NCBI GenBank assembly: GCA_905331475.1
Contig: CAJNYU010001189.1
Span: 4,652-68,651, forward strand
Direction: 5' to 3'
DNA: 64,000 nucleotides
Source: Rotaria socialis
Lineage: Eukaryota > Rotifera > Eurotatoria > Philodinida > Philodinidae
Part shown: piece by piece, positions 40,440 to 50,748 of the stretch
Numbering within the stretch: the first letter of the stretch is position 1
Layout of the letters: each line of letters starts with the position of its first letter
Made by a program: the position numbers and the translations under genes
The notes under the pieces: generated by a model
The model's database searches: none
What the model was told of the DNA's origin: nothing
What the model saw: only the letters and a program-made list of their open reading frames with translations

Positions 40440-40849
40440 TTATACGACTTTTGGCTCTATAATAGATTTTAGTAATACATACACCAATAGTGCAATTACG
40501 GCAAACCCAATAATTTCCACATTATTTTTAAATGTAACTATGATGCCATCAGCTAGCTAAAAACTGTATTAGTTAATTGTATAAAAATTATAATTTCAAA
40601 CTTTTAAATTAGCCATTCGATTATCGACAATGAAACATTCGAAGCAACAATAGCATATGTTTTGCTCGTATATAATTCATCGATATTTAATATTTCTTTT
40701 GCTTTTTCACTAGAACAAATACAGAAGCGAACGTAATATTGAGTACCATCATAACTAGTGATACAATTGCAATAGTAAGTACTTGCACTGTTTTCCTTTT
40801 TTTGTTTAAAAAAATAACAGATTATATTATTAATCAGCATGTACGACAT
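40440..40849 (-). CDS. Possible small membrane-protein gene, model uncertain
   Basis: Two stretches on the minus strand look coding but do not join cleanly. 40800-40604 encodes NSASTYYCNCITSYDGTQYY then VRFCICSSEKAKEILNIDEL, a Cys-containing, possibly extracellular segment. 40553-40440 after an AG encodes LADGIIVTFKNN, a hydrophobic helix (IIGFAVIALLVYVLLKSII) and a short tail to a stop. Together they would suit a single-pass type I protein. The first stretch runs into a stop before a convincing donor, so this is either a decayed gene or a wrong guess at splicing. No family recognised. Confidence 0.3.
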
Positions 40850-40980
40850 TAGATGTACCTAATTCAAATCTATGCATTTACGTATTTTAGTTTATGCATA
40901 AAATGATCTTTTTTAAAATTTAATTGAACAAATCTAACTATTCATATGAAATTGTCGAATTTAATTAACATATGTTTTAG

Positions 40981-41306
40981 ATGACATCAGCAACACCCAT
41001 CAATTCTTCTCCACCAACAGCAGAATCTACAACTGAACCTAGTGAATATTTAATTTTCAATTTTATGATCGTGCAATTTTATATTAGTTTTATTTTTATT
41101 TAGCAAAAAAACCTAATTTGCCCTTGATTCTTGGTCTTGTACTTGGTCTCGGCTTGCCTATCACTCTAGCCGTCAGTGGTGGCCTGGTGTATTATTTTAA
41201 AGTTGTTAAACCTAAACAAAAAGTAACTGTTCACGATGCTGGTGAAAATGATATAAGAATGACATCGAGACACAATACGGAAACTGTAAACACAGATGCT
41301 AGTTAA
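40981..41306 (+). CDS. Small single-pass membrane protein, unknown function
   Basis: Two exons, 40981-41041 and 41104-41306, with a 62-bp intron (A|GTGAAT ... TTTAG|CA), give about 87 aa. The N-terminus is short and Ser/Thr/Pro-rich (TSATPINSSPPTAESTTEP). One strong membrane helix follows (LILGLVLGLGLPITLAVSGG, LVYYF), then a basic KVVKPKQK and a polar tail. Positive charges after the helix suggest an outside N-terminus. An AG directly precedes the ATG, so upstream exons adding an extracellular part are possible, and the visible piece could be the C-terminal end of a larger receptor-like protein. Family not recognised. Confidence 0.6.
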
Positions 41307-42673
41307 ATCAAACAGAAACAATGCAACATTTGTAAACGTTTTGAGTCATCTGAAAAACATGATATCATGATGCATAAAAAGTTATTCAACGCATTTTATA
41401 TTTGTAAATTGTTATGCATTTAATGAGTAGGAATTTTGGTAAGATGAAAAAGTATACCCTGATCGGCGTCATAAAAAAAGATGATATCCTTTTTTTCTTA
41501 CTCTTTTTCTTTTCATTGGTGTGTTAATTTGAATGGAAGCAAAATTTAATAGGAGATGCTAAAGACAGAATCCATTCTCAGTGAAACTGACTACGTGAAT
41601 GGTTTTTGTAATTCAAGTAAATCAATGCAGAATAAGTAAAAATAACTCAAGTGAGTTGATTGTAAGATAATATATAGTAAATCTATACTGTCTGACATAA
41701 ATGATTAAAAAGTTCACGATCAATAGACATTATAGAACGTGAGATTTTACTTACATTGAGTAAATCTCTATCGAACAGTATAGTGTAGACCTGACATAGA
41801 AACATTCACTGGATGTCATGACATGATATTTCTGCGCAAACACTTGGTGCAATATCATATTTTTTCTGTTCAGTTCTTGTGTTATTTGAACAGCTGATAT
41901 GAATAAAATGACTTATCAAAATTAGAGGATGATTTAGTATCGAAAAAAGGACCGTTAACTGGCAAATGAGCGTGATAATACAATAGAAATAAACCATCTA
42001 TTAGTAATAAATAAAAGATAAATGTTTCTATATATTATTCTGATGCGTGAATAAAAGCTATGGTAAAAGATTCTCACATTAAAATGGCTAAATCAATATT
42101 TGTTCGATTGCTCATAATTTATGTAGTTTTCTTTACTTGGTTGCTTTTGTTTATTTATAAAGTAATATTTATCTTGCTCTATTATTCATTTGTTTGCAAT
42201 TCTCGTTTTCGCAAAAATTCTTTCACAATCATTTCTCGACAAAGTTTATTGAAACTGCTAAGATAATTTAGGAACAGAAGAGAAATAAGATCATATTGTG
42301 CCCAAGTGTGGCGTGCGAAAGTATCGTGCAATCTGTTAAATAATAGTTCTTTTTTCGTATCACCGTATATATATTTATATAAATATGACAAGCAAAAATA
42401 TTGGAACAATGAGTGTCAACATCATTAATCACGAAACAACGAGCGAAATGCTAATGTGAGACATATTGAAGCCAGGGAAAAGACGATAATATGGATCACG
42501 ACAAAGACGGTGTGTAAATATATCGATCTGAAATTTCTGTAGTTGTGACGCCAAAGTAAAGTTGGCTTCGGACTAAGATATCTTGATTGAGAATTTCAAA
42601 TCTTTTTTCGAAGAAGAGATTTTAGCTTTGTTATATGAGCCGCCACCAATTCATATCTCTGCATTTCCATTCT
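41307..42673. other. Intergenic, no recognised feature
   Basis: Downstream of both flanking genes. A 68-codon frame at 42060-42266 is hydrophobic but of a composition expected from T-rich DNA. Nothing else supported. Confidence 0.5.
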
Positions 42674-43998
42674 TTAAGCAATCGATTTATTGTTGTTGTC
42701 ACTTTGGTTATAGATTTCAGCAAGAGTCATTGGTTCAGTTACACTTTCAGTACCGAAACCTAATTTATCTGATAAAATTTTTGAACTTTCCAAATCTAAT
42801 TTGTTAAATTCATAATTAGCAATCAATCGCCCTTTACGTAAAAGAGCTGGATCAACTGCTGTTAAATCACAATTAAACGTAGCTATAATTTGTTGATGCA
42901 TAGCATCGCCTAATAAACCATCGGATCTATAATAATAAAAAAGAAAAAACGTCGAATGAGTTCGAAATTTCGAGAATAAAATCAGTTAACTTACAAATTG
43001 AGAAGATTAGCAACGGCTTGTGATGGTAATGAAGACGAACTTCGATCTTGAATAATATTTTCTGCATCTTCAATGATAAGAATAGCATTTTCATGACGCA
43101 TAAGAAAAGGAAGAAATTCTGGTGATGAAATTTCTTTGGCCATGTCAGGTGAAACATAAATCAATGTTTTATCTTGAACTTCTTGAATTAAATATCGAAT
43201 ATAATGTGTTTTCCCTATTTAAAAGTCAGAAAAATTAATTTTCCATAGTAGAAATTTGAATTTACAATTACCTGAACCCGGAACACCATGTAAAAGAACA
43301 ATGCCTTTTGATTCTTTTTTATTTAAATCATTGAGAATTTTATCATGAGTTGTTAGAAAATTATTGCCATAATGAAGAGCTAGATCAGTAATTAAAGGCT
43401 TTTTAACTCGAATTCCATCGAGATAATAGCCGCATTGATTTCGACAAACCATTTGTAACATACATGATTTAGATGAACAGACAGTCATTTGAGAAAAACG
43501 ATCTGCTAAATCTTGCGCAAATGAATCATGTTCAGGTAAATGATAAATTTTTAAATCAGATACAACTAAAAAATATTTTCCATCATAATCAGCTTTTAAT
43601 TGATTCTTATTGAGAATTTCTGAATCCAAATGTGAACCATTAAAACTAATCATGATGCCATTACCTAGATCCGATAGACGTGAATGAACATATTTTTGTT
43701 TTGCAGTGCGATTATATCTTCGTGAAACGCAATCTTTAGTAATATCGTGTTTTAATTCATCACGAATATAGTTTAGAATAGTTGTTGCATGAAAAGGAGT
43801 ATCCTCATCATCATTATCACAGTCCAGTGTAGATGGATATGTATTGTATTTAGCAAGAAAAAGTCGAATGCTTGGTATTTCACTGTAACGATTTTTCGGA
43901 CCAAGAGAAAGAAGAGCGTCATTATGTAAATTGGTACAGGTACCAACACAGCTGGAATTGCCGTTTTGTTCACTTGTTGTATTGACTTTGTCGTTCAT
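42674..43998 (-). CDS. AAA+ ATPase
   Basis: Three exons on the minus strand, 43998-43272, 43214-42995 and 42926-42674, in consistent phase, give about 399 aa. Residues 1-230 form an unrecognised N-terminal region with a possible folded part around KYFLVVSDLKIYHLPEHDSF. The ATPase core begins near 230: Walker A GVPGSGKT (the first intron splits the second Gly), Walker B AILIIEDAE (286-294), sensor-1 region IIATFNCDLTAVDPALL and RKGRL at the sensor-2/arginine position. The domain order (one AAA module, short lid) resembles BCS1/CbxX-like single-module ATPases, but I cannot name a subfamily. No signal peptide or membrane helix. It points the same way as the RING/TRAF gene 600 bp upstream; nothing shows they are functionally linked. 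Confidence 0.88.
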
Positions 43999-44597
43999 CT
44001 TGGTATGTGAAGTTACCGTTTTAAAATATCATATATATATAGGAGTGAAAAGACCTCGTATTTCTTTATGATTGTGCAAGAAAAGTAAAAGAATAGAAAG
44101 AAAGTTGCGCAGGACTCGAGCAAAATAGTGAATCACCATGCCAATTGAATCATGTTAGTGCTAAAACAATGAAAGAGTGTTTTCTATTTTATTTATTACG
44201 AAGGAGGCGAATGAGTTTGTCATGGCAAATTAATGGTGCAAGCTCGAGGGCGTTTTTATATCACCGCATGATGTGCTCTGATTCATTGTGAATGATAATT
44301 CAATGGAATGAAGACTGCTCTCGTTCGATTTTAACCTTTGTAATGAAACTTGTGAATTACGCTGAATGAAAATTGGCTTTCTTTGATTCTTATAGAAAGA
44401 CTTTTAGACAAAAATTCTATTTTGACAATCGATAGTTTCTGATTTGTGAAACACGGGAAATTAATATTATTATTATCTTCTTCTAAGACTTCAATCAATT
44501 CGAAATCAAATGAGATTCATTCTATTTTCTTAAACAATTATTTTATTTTGAAATGTATTATTAAAACAAGAAAGAAAAAACAATAATGTAATACTAA
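43999..44597. other. Intergenic, likely promoter region of AAA+ gene
   Basis: 600 bp between two minus-strand genes. Presumably carries the 3' end of the RING/TRAF gene and the promoter of the ATPase gene. No clear motif beyond a TATATATA stretch near 44032-44040, about 40 bp upstream of the ATPase start codon. Confidence 0.4.
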
Positions 44598-46138
44598 TTA
44601 CATGTATAATAGAGAACCTTGTTTTATTTTAGCAGCTTCTCGAAGTCTTCGTTTTCCATCGTCAGATATATTACAATCTTGTATCCAAAGTTTTTTTAAT
44701 GATTTATTGCGTTGTAACATGTCAATAATTGTATCTACACTTGCATCACTAATTGATTTATTAACATGAAGTGATAGCACAAGTAAACTTGTATTTTGAT
44801 ATGCAAGTGTATTTGCTAATAATTTAACACCGCGATCACTTATTTGATTCCCAGCCAAAGCTAACCATGTTATTGTTTGATTTGTTTTTAACATTTCAGC
44901 CAAATGTTCAGCACCATTATCTGTGATGCCATTTGATCCAAGACCAAGAGCCCTTAATATTGAATTATTCGATGATAGAATTTCAGCTAGTGAGTGCACA
45001 CCAAGATCGGACACATGATTATTATGAAAATCTAATTCTTCTAATGTTGTATTATATTTCAAACTTTCAGCTATTATTGCTGCACCTTTGGCTGTTATTG
45101 CATTATAACCTAAATCCAGTCTTGTACATTCTTTCTCGATTACGGCTTGTTTAATTACAGTTTCAATATCACGATCAAATAATTGTTGTTCAGATAAATC
45201 AATGGCAGTATGTGGCTGAGATTTTGATAAACAGTGTTCAAGTTGAGGATTTTCATATGTAGATAGAACTAGAAAGAAAGAAGATCGAAGTCGTTTATTG
45301 TAAGATCAACGATCTTGTGATTATTACCTCCTTTGGTGTTAATTTTATCAGCTAATTGATTAATTTGTATTTCTTGTTTATTGCAACATTCATCAATACG
45401 TGTTAGATCTTCTCTTTCATATTGAAGTTCATTTTGTAATTGATTAATTTGAGCTCTATCTTCTAGAATCGATGCTTTCAACTGTTGAAATTCTGTTTGT
45501 AAATCTTTTAATCTTATTTTTTCATGATATAGAGCTTCATTCAATTGTTCGACATGAGCATTCAAACATTGATTTGTTTCTTGTAATTCTTTTATATATG
45601 ATGAATTATTTTTATAACATTGTTCAGACATTTTTTGAATTTGTTCTTTTAATTGGTGTTTATTTTTTATGATGTCTGCAACCATTGGACGCATTTGTTC
45701 AAAAGCACATATTGATATATGTTGCTGTAATTGATCATTCGATCAACTCCATGGACATTCAAGATCCGCTGCTGGACAGTTAACAGTTAATTTCGAACAA
45801 AATTTTGCGGCGTGCTGTTCAAAAGAACCACGTTGAATATTCAATGTTCCACAAACAGTACATTTGACAGGAAGCCGGTCGAGCATATTTAAAACGATGC
45901 GTTCAGTAATTGGAATTAAATCATTCATTGTCGTTGATTTATTTTTGCATTCAGCTTTTGCACAAGTACTACCGGATTTTTTAAATTCACTTTCAATACA
46001 GCCGCGACAAAATGTATGATTATATGGTGTTGAAATTGGATCAGCTAAAGGATTATTACAATAGTCACAAAATAGATCTTTATCAATCGATTCTTTATCC
46101 ATATACTCATAATTAGTACTCAATATTATAGTTGTCAT
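44598..46138 (-). pseudogene. RING - TRAF zinc finger - coiled coil - LRR gene with in-frame stop
   Basis: Two exons, 46138-45328 and 45268-44598 (59-bp intron), would encode 493 residues. In order: a RING-like finger (FCDYCNNPL...HTFCRGCI...TCAKAEC), a TRAF-type zinc finger region (KCTVCG...HAAKFCSKLTVNC...CPW), a long coiled coil (about 150-270), and ribonuclease-inhibitor-type leucine-rich repeats (LDLGYNAITAKGAAIIAESL; LGLGSNGITDNGAEHLAEML; LALAGNQISDRGVKLLANTL). This domain set suits a cytosolic ubiquitin-ligase/TRAF-like immune or signalling adaptor. Two defects stand out: an in-frame TGA at 45743-45745 in the zinc-finger region (PWS-stop-SNDQLQQH) and Tyr at the third RING ligand (TPYNHTFC where TPCGHTFC is usual). 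Everything downstream stays open, so decay is recent, or the stop is an allele or sequence error. Confidence 0.8.
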
Positions 46139-46616
46139 TTTCTAAACGGCAAAAACAAAATCTCAGTAAACATTTTCATAGAATTAGAGTATTGGACACG
46201 TAAGATATAATTTTATTGAAAGATAAAATATTCAGAATGATTCTCATACTATGATTTTTTGAAGAAAACAAAATCTTGATCAGGTCAAGTGACTAATGTA
46301 GGCCAAGTGAACACAGTCATTTTTCATTTTATAATAAGCGGTAGGAAGGTCACGTCTCTGACTACTATCATTTCTGTATGGTACAGTAAAGTGTGTATAT
46401 ACTATTTTGTTTACCGAACACGCAAACTATACAAAACGATAGTATATAATACTGTTGATGACAATCTTGACAAATATAGCTATCGCCCTTGGTTGTGAAA
46501 ATAGAATTGTTTTTATTCAAGTAGTATGAGAACTTAGCGATGATTCGAACAGTATACGAAATCCCTGTATTACTATTTGCTGTTATGAAATAATAGATCA
46601 CTCAAAGATGGCATAA

Positions 46617-46974
46617 CAAGTACCCAGATGAATCAATCCGATACCGAATCCCATCGGATTCTATGGGGTCCTACCATCCGACGAAATCCCGTTGGATTCC
46701 TGGTTGAGGAATCAATGTCAGATCCGACAGTCATATTTCCAATCATATCCGATTGTCGGAACCAATGAAATCCGAAGCATTCCGGTTCTGATTGACGGTT
46801 GATGTCGGATTTTATCAGTTTCCGATACTAGGATCCGATATCGATTCCGGAACCAGGAATCCAACGATAATCCGATAGTTTTATTGCGCCTTCCGAAGCG
46901 CTTCGTCGGATTCCAATAGGAACCGACCGAAACTCATCGGATCCTAGGCTAGGATTCATTCTCCTGGGTACTTG
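46617..46974. mobile_element. GGATCCGA-rich inverted-repeat element, copy B
   Basis: Starts CAAGTACCCAG and ends CTGGGTACTTG, an exact 11-bp inverted terminus, followed inward by GAATCAATCC / GGATTCATTC. The inside is filled with ATCCGA and TCGGAT words and near-palindromic blocks, as in copy A at 35949-36308. It has no open frame. A flanking target duplication is not evident. Confidence 0.8.
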
Positions 46975-47236
46975 CGTTGACTAAAAGTCGCGAGCAGCAG
47001 TTGCATCTTTAGACTAGACGCATCAACAGTTAGACATTTTCTGAATGGATAAGAGAACCGTCTTAAAAATGACATCTTATCATTAATAATGATATTTCTT
47101 TCTGGAGTATCTTGTCAATAAGTTTTTGTTAATAGAATGATTCAGATGTCCTCGACTTTCTCCTAGTTTAACCTTCACAAGATGCATATCCACACAGTCT
47201 TACATTGTTAGTAACGTACGCAACAAATAATATTTA

Positions 47237-47272
47237 AAAACATATCACCTGCCGCGGTAGGTGATATGTTTT
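47237..47272. repeat. 36-bp near-perfect palindrome centred on CCGCGG
   Basis: Arms AAAACATATCACCTGCCG and CGGTAGGTGATATGTTTT are reverse complements apart from one base pair. The centre is CCGCGG with no loop. It could extrude as a cruciform or bind a dimeric protein; no gene lies nearby to suggest which. Confidence 0.8.
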
Positions 47273-47329
47273 ATGTTCTCAATTTCAAATGTATGTCTGC
47301 TTTGAAGCTGTTGCCTATGATCAACCAAC

Positions 47330-47536
47330 GGTGGCGGAACGATTTCAATCTAGGAAAGGCTAAATTTTTTTCAGAGGATGAGGATGATGAGAGGTGAAAT
47401 TAAAAATAAAACAATCTGGTACTAATAGGTGGTCAGCTTCTACAATTTGTTTTCAAATTAAATAAACCTCCCTAAGCTTTTTTCTCCATTTTTTAGGGGA
47501 GGCTTGATCTTCCCCAAGCCTAATGGGTCCGCCGCC
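47330..47536. mobile_element. Possible small element bounded by GGTGGCGGA / TCCGCCGCC
   Basis: A short inverted terminus of nine bases (one mismatch) bounds about 207 bp that is richer in G/C patches than its surroundings, including GGGGAGGCTTGATC near the right end. A related word (GGCGGCCTTC) occurs alone near 60747. Weak evidence; no target duplication. Confidence 0.3.
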
Positions 47537-48155
47537 TATGTCCTAGACTATTTAACAAGTTTACTAGCTATCAACTCAGACAATGACTATTATTAGGAAT
47601 TAAAATGAATGCGTTGATTGAACAGTGAATACTCGCAATTTAGTATTAATCTGTATGAACGGTTAAACCTGTGTGCGGAATACATTTATCCGCAAAAAGC
47701 TATTACTATGAATGAATCTCATTTGAATTAACTCCAGAATCAAGATGTATTCATCACTCGCCATTCTCTATAACATTTTTGACTTCCCACACATGTATAT
47801 TGAACCTACGATCTAGCCCTAGTCTGCTTATCATTTTAAAAGTCGTAATCTTGCTAAATTATTTTCTTGATTCTATCCATGTCGAGTGATCCCTAAAATC
47901 ACTTCTATTATAATATTTTTTTAAAGCGTGTATTTCTATGTATTATGAATGATAGCCACGAAAATGTCCTATTATTTTAATATAAACAACGCATTTTTTT
48001 AACTCGACTGATACTTCTTAAATACGACCTTTATCATCATAACTTTATGAAATATATGTCTCACACGGAATATTTTTGTTTTTGTATTTTCTCTTTCGGC
48101 ACATTGTTGCATGAGTCTACTTTTTTTGACATGAAATATTATGTTATAATGAGAC

Positions 48156-48566
48156 GTGTCATTATTTTAGAATAGATATATATCATTTCATTTCCTGTTA
48201 GTATAGATGTAATTTTAGAATTTTCAGAATTCTATAACTGGGTGGGTGTGGTTATGGGTGTGGGTGCATCTATAGTTCTGATTGTCACTCATATCAAGAC
48301 CCACACCCACACCCTCAAGATGGTGGTTGATTACAAATATGTGTTTTTCAGTAGATTGTTGATATTTTCTGGATCGGTATGAACAGATCTTGAGGGTGTG
48401 GGTGGCAATCAAAAATATAGATGTACCCACACCCACACCCACTCGCACCCATCACATGCCCACAACTACACCCAACACCCTCAACAAAATTCTAAAATTT
48501 CATCTATAGTAATATGAAATGAAATGATATATATATATCTATTCTAGAATTTTAGAATAATGACAC
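48156..48566. mobile_element. Inverted-repeat element carrying TGTGGG telomere-like repeats
   Basis: Outer arms begin GTGTCATTATT and pair over about 80 bp (AGAATAGATATATA, ATCATTTCATTTC, TATAGATG, TTTTAGAATTTT) with small indels. The interior carries runs of TGTGGG and its complement in opposite orientations, at about 48238-48270, 48298-48315, 48388-48403 and 48425-48445. Part of it forms a second nested inverted repeat (ACCCTCAAGAT / ATCTTGAGGGT). The right end abuts the point where GPCR homology starts. No coding sequence. TGTGGG is the telomere repeat reported for the bdelloid Adineta vaga. Confidence 0.75.
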
Positions 48567-49019
48567 TGCTAATGATTATATTTGGTTTGTTAACTATTGC
48601 AAATGTACATCAATGTCAGCATCGTATTAAAACATTAACGGTACATACTATTAAATTTACTATGAATAAATCTTCGGGACCAGCTAATGGTAATACAGCG
48701 AAGAAACAGAAACAGAAACAGAAACAAAAAACAGGTCACAGTCTTCTGCAGATGCTTCTTTTTCAAGTTTTGTTGTTAATAACGACTGTTACTCTTCCAT
48801 TATCTATTCAAAAGTTTCATGCGTCATTTTCAGCAACAAACAAATCTCCTAGCGACCTAGCCATTGAAGCTTTTTCATACAATCGAACTGTTTTAATTTA
48901 TTTTATATCCAATGGTATGCCTTTCTATATATAGCTACACGTTGTGTGGTGAAACTATTTTTCGAAAAGGATTGCATAACTTTGTTGTAATACTACGCCA
49001 AACGCTAATGTGTCGATAG
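48567..49019 (+). pseudogene. 5'-truncated GPCR remnant, cluster member 3
   Basis: Homology to the receptor at 55126 begins in TM5 (LLMIIFGLLTIANV) right at the edge of the inverted-repeat element, so TM1-TM4 are missing. The third loop has expanded into a KQ-rich stretch from a GAAACA microsatellite (48713-48740). TM6 and TM7 follow (LPLSIQKF..., ISNGMPFYI), then a small insertion breaks the frame before the usual IYTLCGG, and a family-type tail runs to TAG at 49017-49019. A fragment of a once complete cluster gene. Confidence 0.9.
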
Positions 49020-50748
49020 AATTGTTTCTCGATGCATAGAAAAGAACTCACTGCGAATAAATAATTGAATATATTCTTACTTTTTCTCTATCATAGACAT
49101 GTATCATTATCATAACAGATATTTCCGTTCACATAATTTTCGATAGCTTTGATAATCTCTTCGATTAAGTCATTTATGTTAAAAAAAGTTTAACTGTTCG
49201 TCGTCATAACAAACTTACCATTTATTGCAGCCATATCAAGACTTGCTTATACAACAATATAGAAAATAGATTTTCCATTCAAACATTTGTTTGTTGTTTC
49301 TAGCAATATGGGACAGAAAGTGCTGCCACAAATATTCTACTATGAATGAAAGTAGATGAAGAATATGGGTGCTCGCTAAAGTTGTCGAGTGCTTATTTAA
49401 GAAATTCCAGCATCCATGTCGGCAAGGTATATTTACCGAATCAGCATAATTATCCAGTAAATGTTCATCCTTTTAATTTGATGTTATTACGACATTGTTT
49501 ACGTATATATATATATAGCTGATATAAAATTCACATTTGTCACACAAGCATAATTATCAAATAGGATATTCTCCTATGCATAAATGATGTTCTTCACAAC
49601 ATCTTTCATTATCGAAATCGTTTCTGTTTAAATATAATTATAAATTGGTGATTATCTGCAGCATCAAGCTCTTTGTTATTTGAATATTTATTCTCAGAGT
49701 ATTTTGCCTCATATCAAATATTTTACTTTGATATACGATGTGACGCCCGTATATATTTCCGAATGATATCGTTTCTGCAAAGTCGTGGATCATAATAGTT
49801 TAGCAGCTTGGTGATATATTCTTGAATGAGATGCGAAGCTTTTTCGAGCTAAATAGTTTTCAGCGGATGATTATCTTGAATTTGGTCGAACAGAAAAATG
49901 TCGAAGGTCGAGGCATCACAAAACCTGTAGATGAAGCGATAAGTGGTGCCTCAACTGTTGGCTTTTTTTAATTTTACCGAAAAACTCTGAGGAATCATTA
50001 TGTTAACTATTTTTGCTTTTGAATATTGGCATTACGCCACTAGGAGGGCGTATTGAGAGCAAGCCGACATTCTTACTCTAGAAGAATTTTCTTTTACCGA
50101 AGAAAAATGAACATCACAGAGAAAATTATGAAAAGAAGAATAAATTTTTCTCAGTAAAGCATGCAAGTTATTACTGAGGCTACTAGCCGTGCTGATTACA
50201 AAATTATCCCAAGGTTTTGTTTACATACGTATGTCATAGAAGGTTAGAATGTTAGAAAAATATTTGATTTCATCTTTTAAATATTCATCCACTTAGTTCA
50301 ACCGTTGTCATTACCATGATTTTGTAGGAATAACTGGCAAAATTATGAACATAATCTGACATTAAGATTTAGTAGGCTTAACCGTAGAAGAACACACTAG
50401 CATGCTATTATCTAGCAAAATAGATGTTTGTAAAGTTTTGTATCTTTTTTGCGACGCGATTCTGTAGGATATGATTAATTAATTAAAAAAATGCTTGACT
50501 TCAATTGAATACACGGGAATTTGGTTAGTAGTATGCTACCTATGAAACTGATAGGAATGCATTCGTCTAGAAAACATACCACAATGAATCTCGGTTCGAT
50601 TGACATAAGACATGCTGGTATTAAGCTTGCACTTCAATCATATTCTGTATCTTTGACAAATCATCTCAAAATAATAATAAAACTTATTAAAATCATACTT
50701 ATATCATTTATTTCAGAAGAATTGAATCCACTACTATTAAAAATAAAC
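49020..50748. other. Intergenic, holds duplicated block (copy 1)
   Basis: Contains 49175-49785, the first copy of a segment repeated at 52840-54050. The rest has no gene features. A putative 5'-UTR acceptor (ATTTATTTCAG, at 50705-50715) precedes the next receptor. Confidence 0.55.
49175..49785 (+). repeat. Duplicated GPCR-flanking block, copy 1 (empty site)
   Basis: About 600 bp shared in direct orientation with 52840-54050, at over 90% identity by eye in the best part (e.g. TTTGTTTGTTGTTTCTAGCA and onward to CATTGTTTACGTATATATAT). In this copy the GTATATATAT tract is uninterrupted, whereas copy 2 carries a 590-bp insertion there. It sits downstream of a GPCR in both places, so it belongs to the tandem duplication unit. 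Confidence 0.92.

Larger units (their letters stand above)
46139..48155. other. Intergenic with inverted-repeat elements and a palindrome
   Basis: Holds the GGATCCGA-type element copy B (46617-46974), a 36-bp palindrome (47237-47272) and a possible small element (about 47330-47536). The rest is AT-rich with no coding look. Confidence 0.5.

Noticed and set aside
42060-42266. 68-codon hydrophobic open frame
   Set aside because: Hydrophobic only because the strand is T-rich; no splice-supported extension and no family resemblance.
38429-45745. Three in-frame TGA codons (38429, 38828, 45743) as a sign of stop reassignment or selenocysteine
   Set aside because: They replace Trp, Arg and probably Gly by separate single-base changes, two in a receptor that is also frameshifted, while intact genes here use TGG normally and TGA as true stops. 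Ordinary decay explains them.
50521-50748. 76-residue N-terminal extension of the GPCR at 50749
   Set aside because: Absent from paralogues, of non-coding composition, and it crosses a conserved acceptor-like ATTTATTTCAG; more likely 5' UTR or intron.
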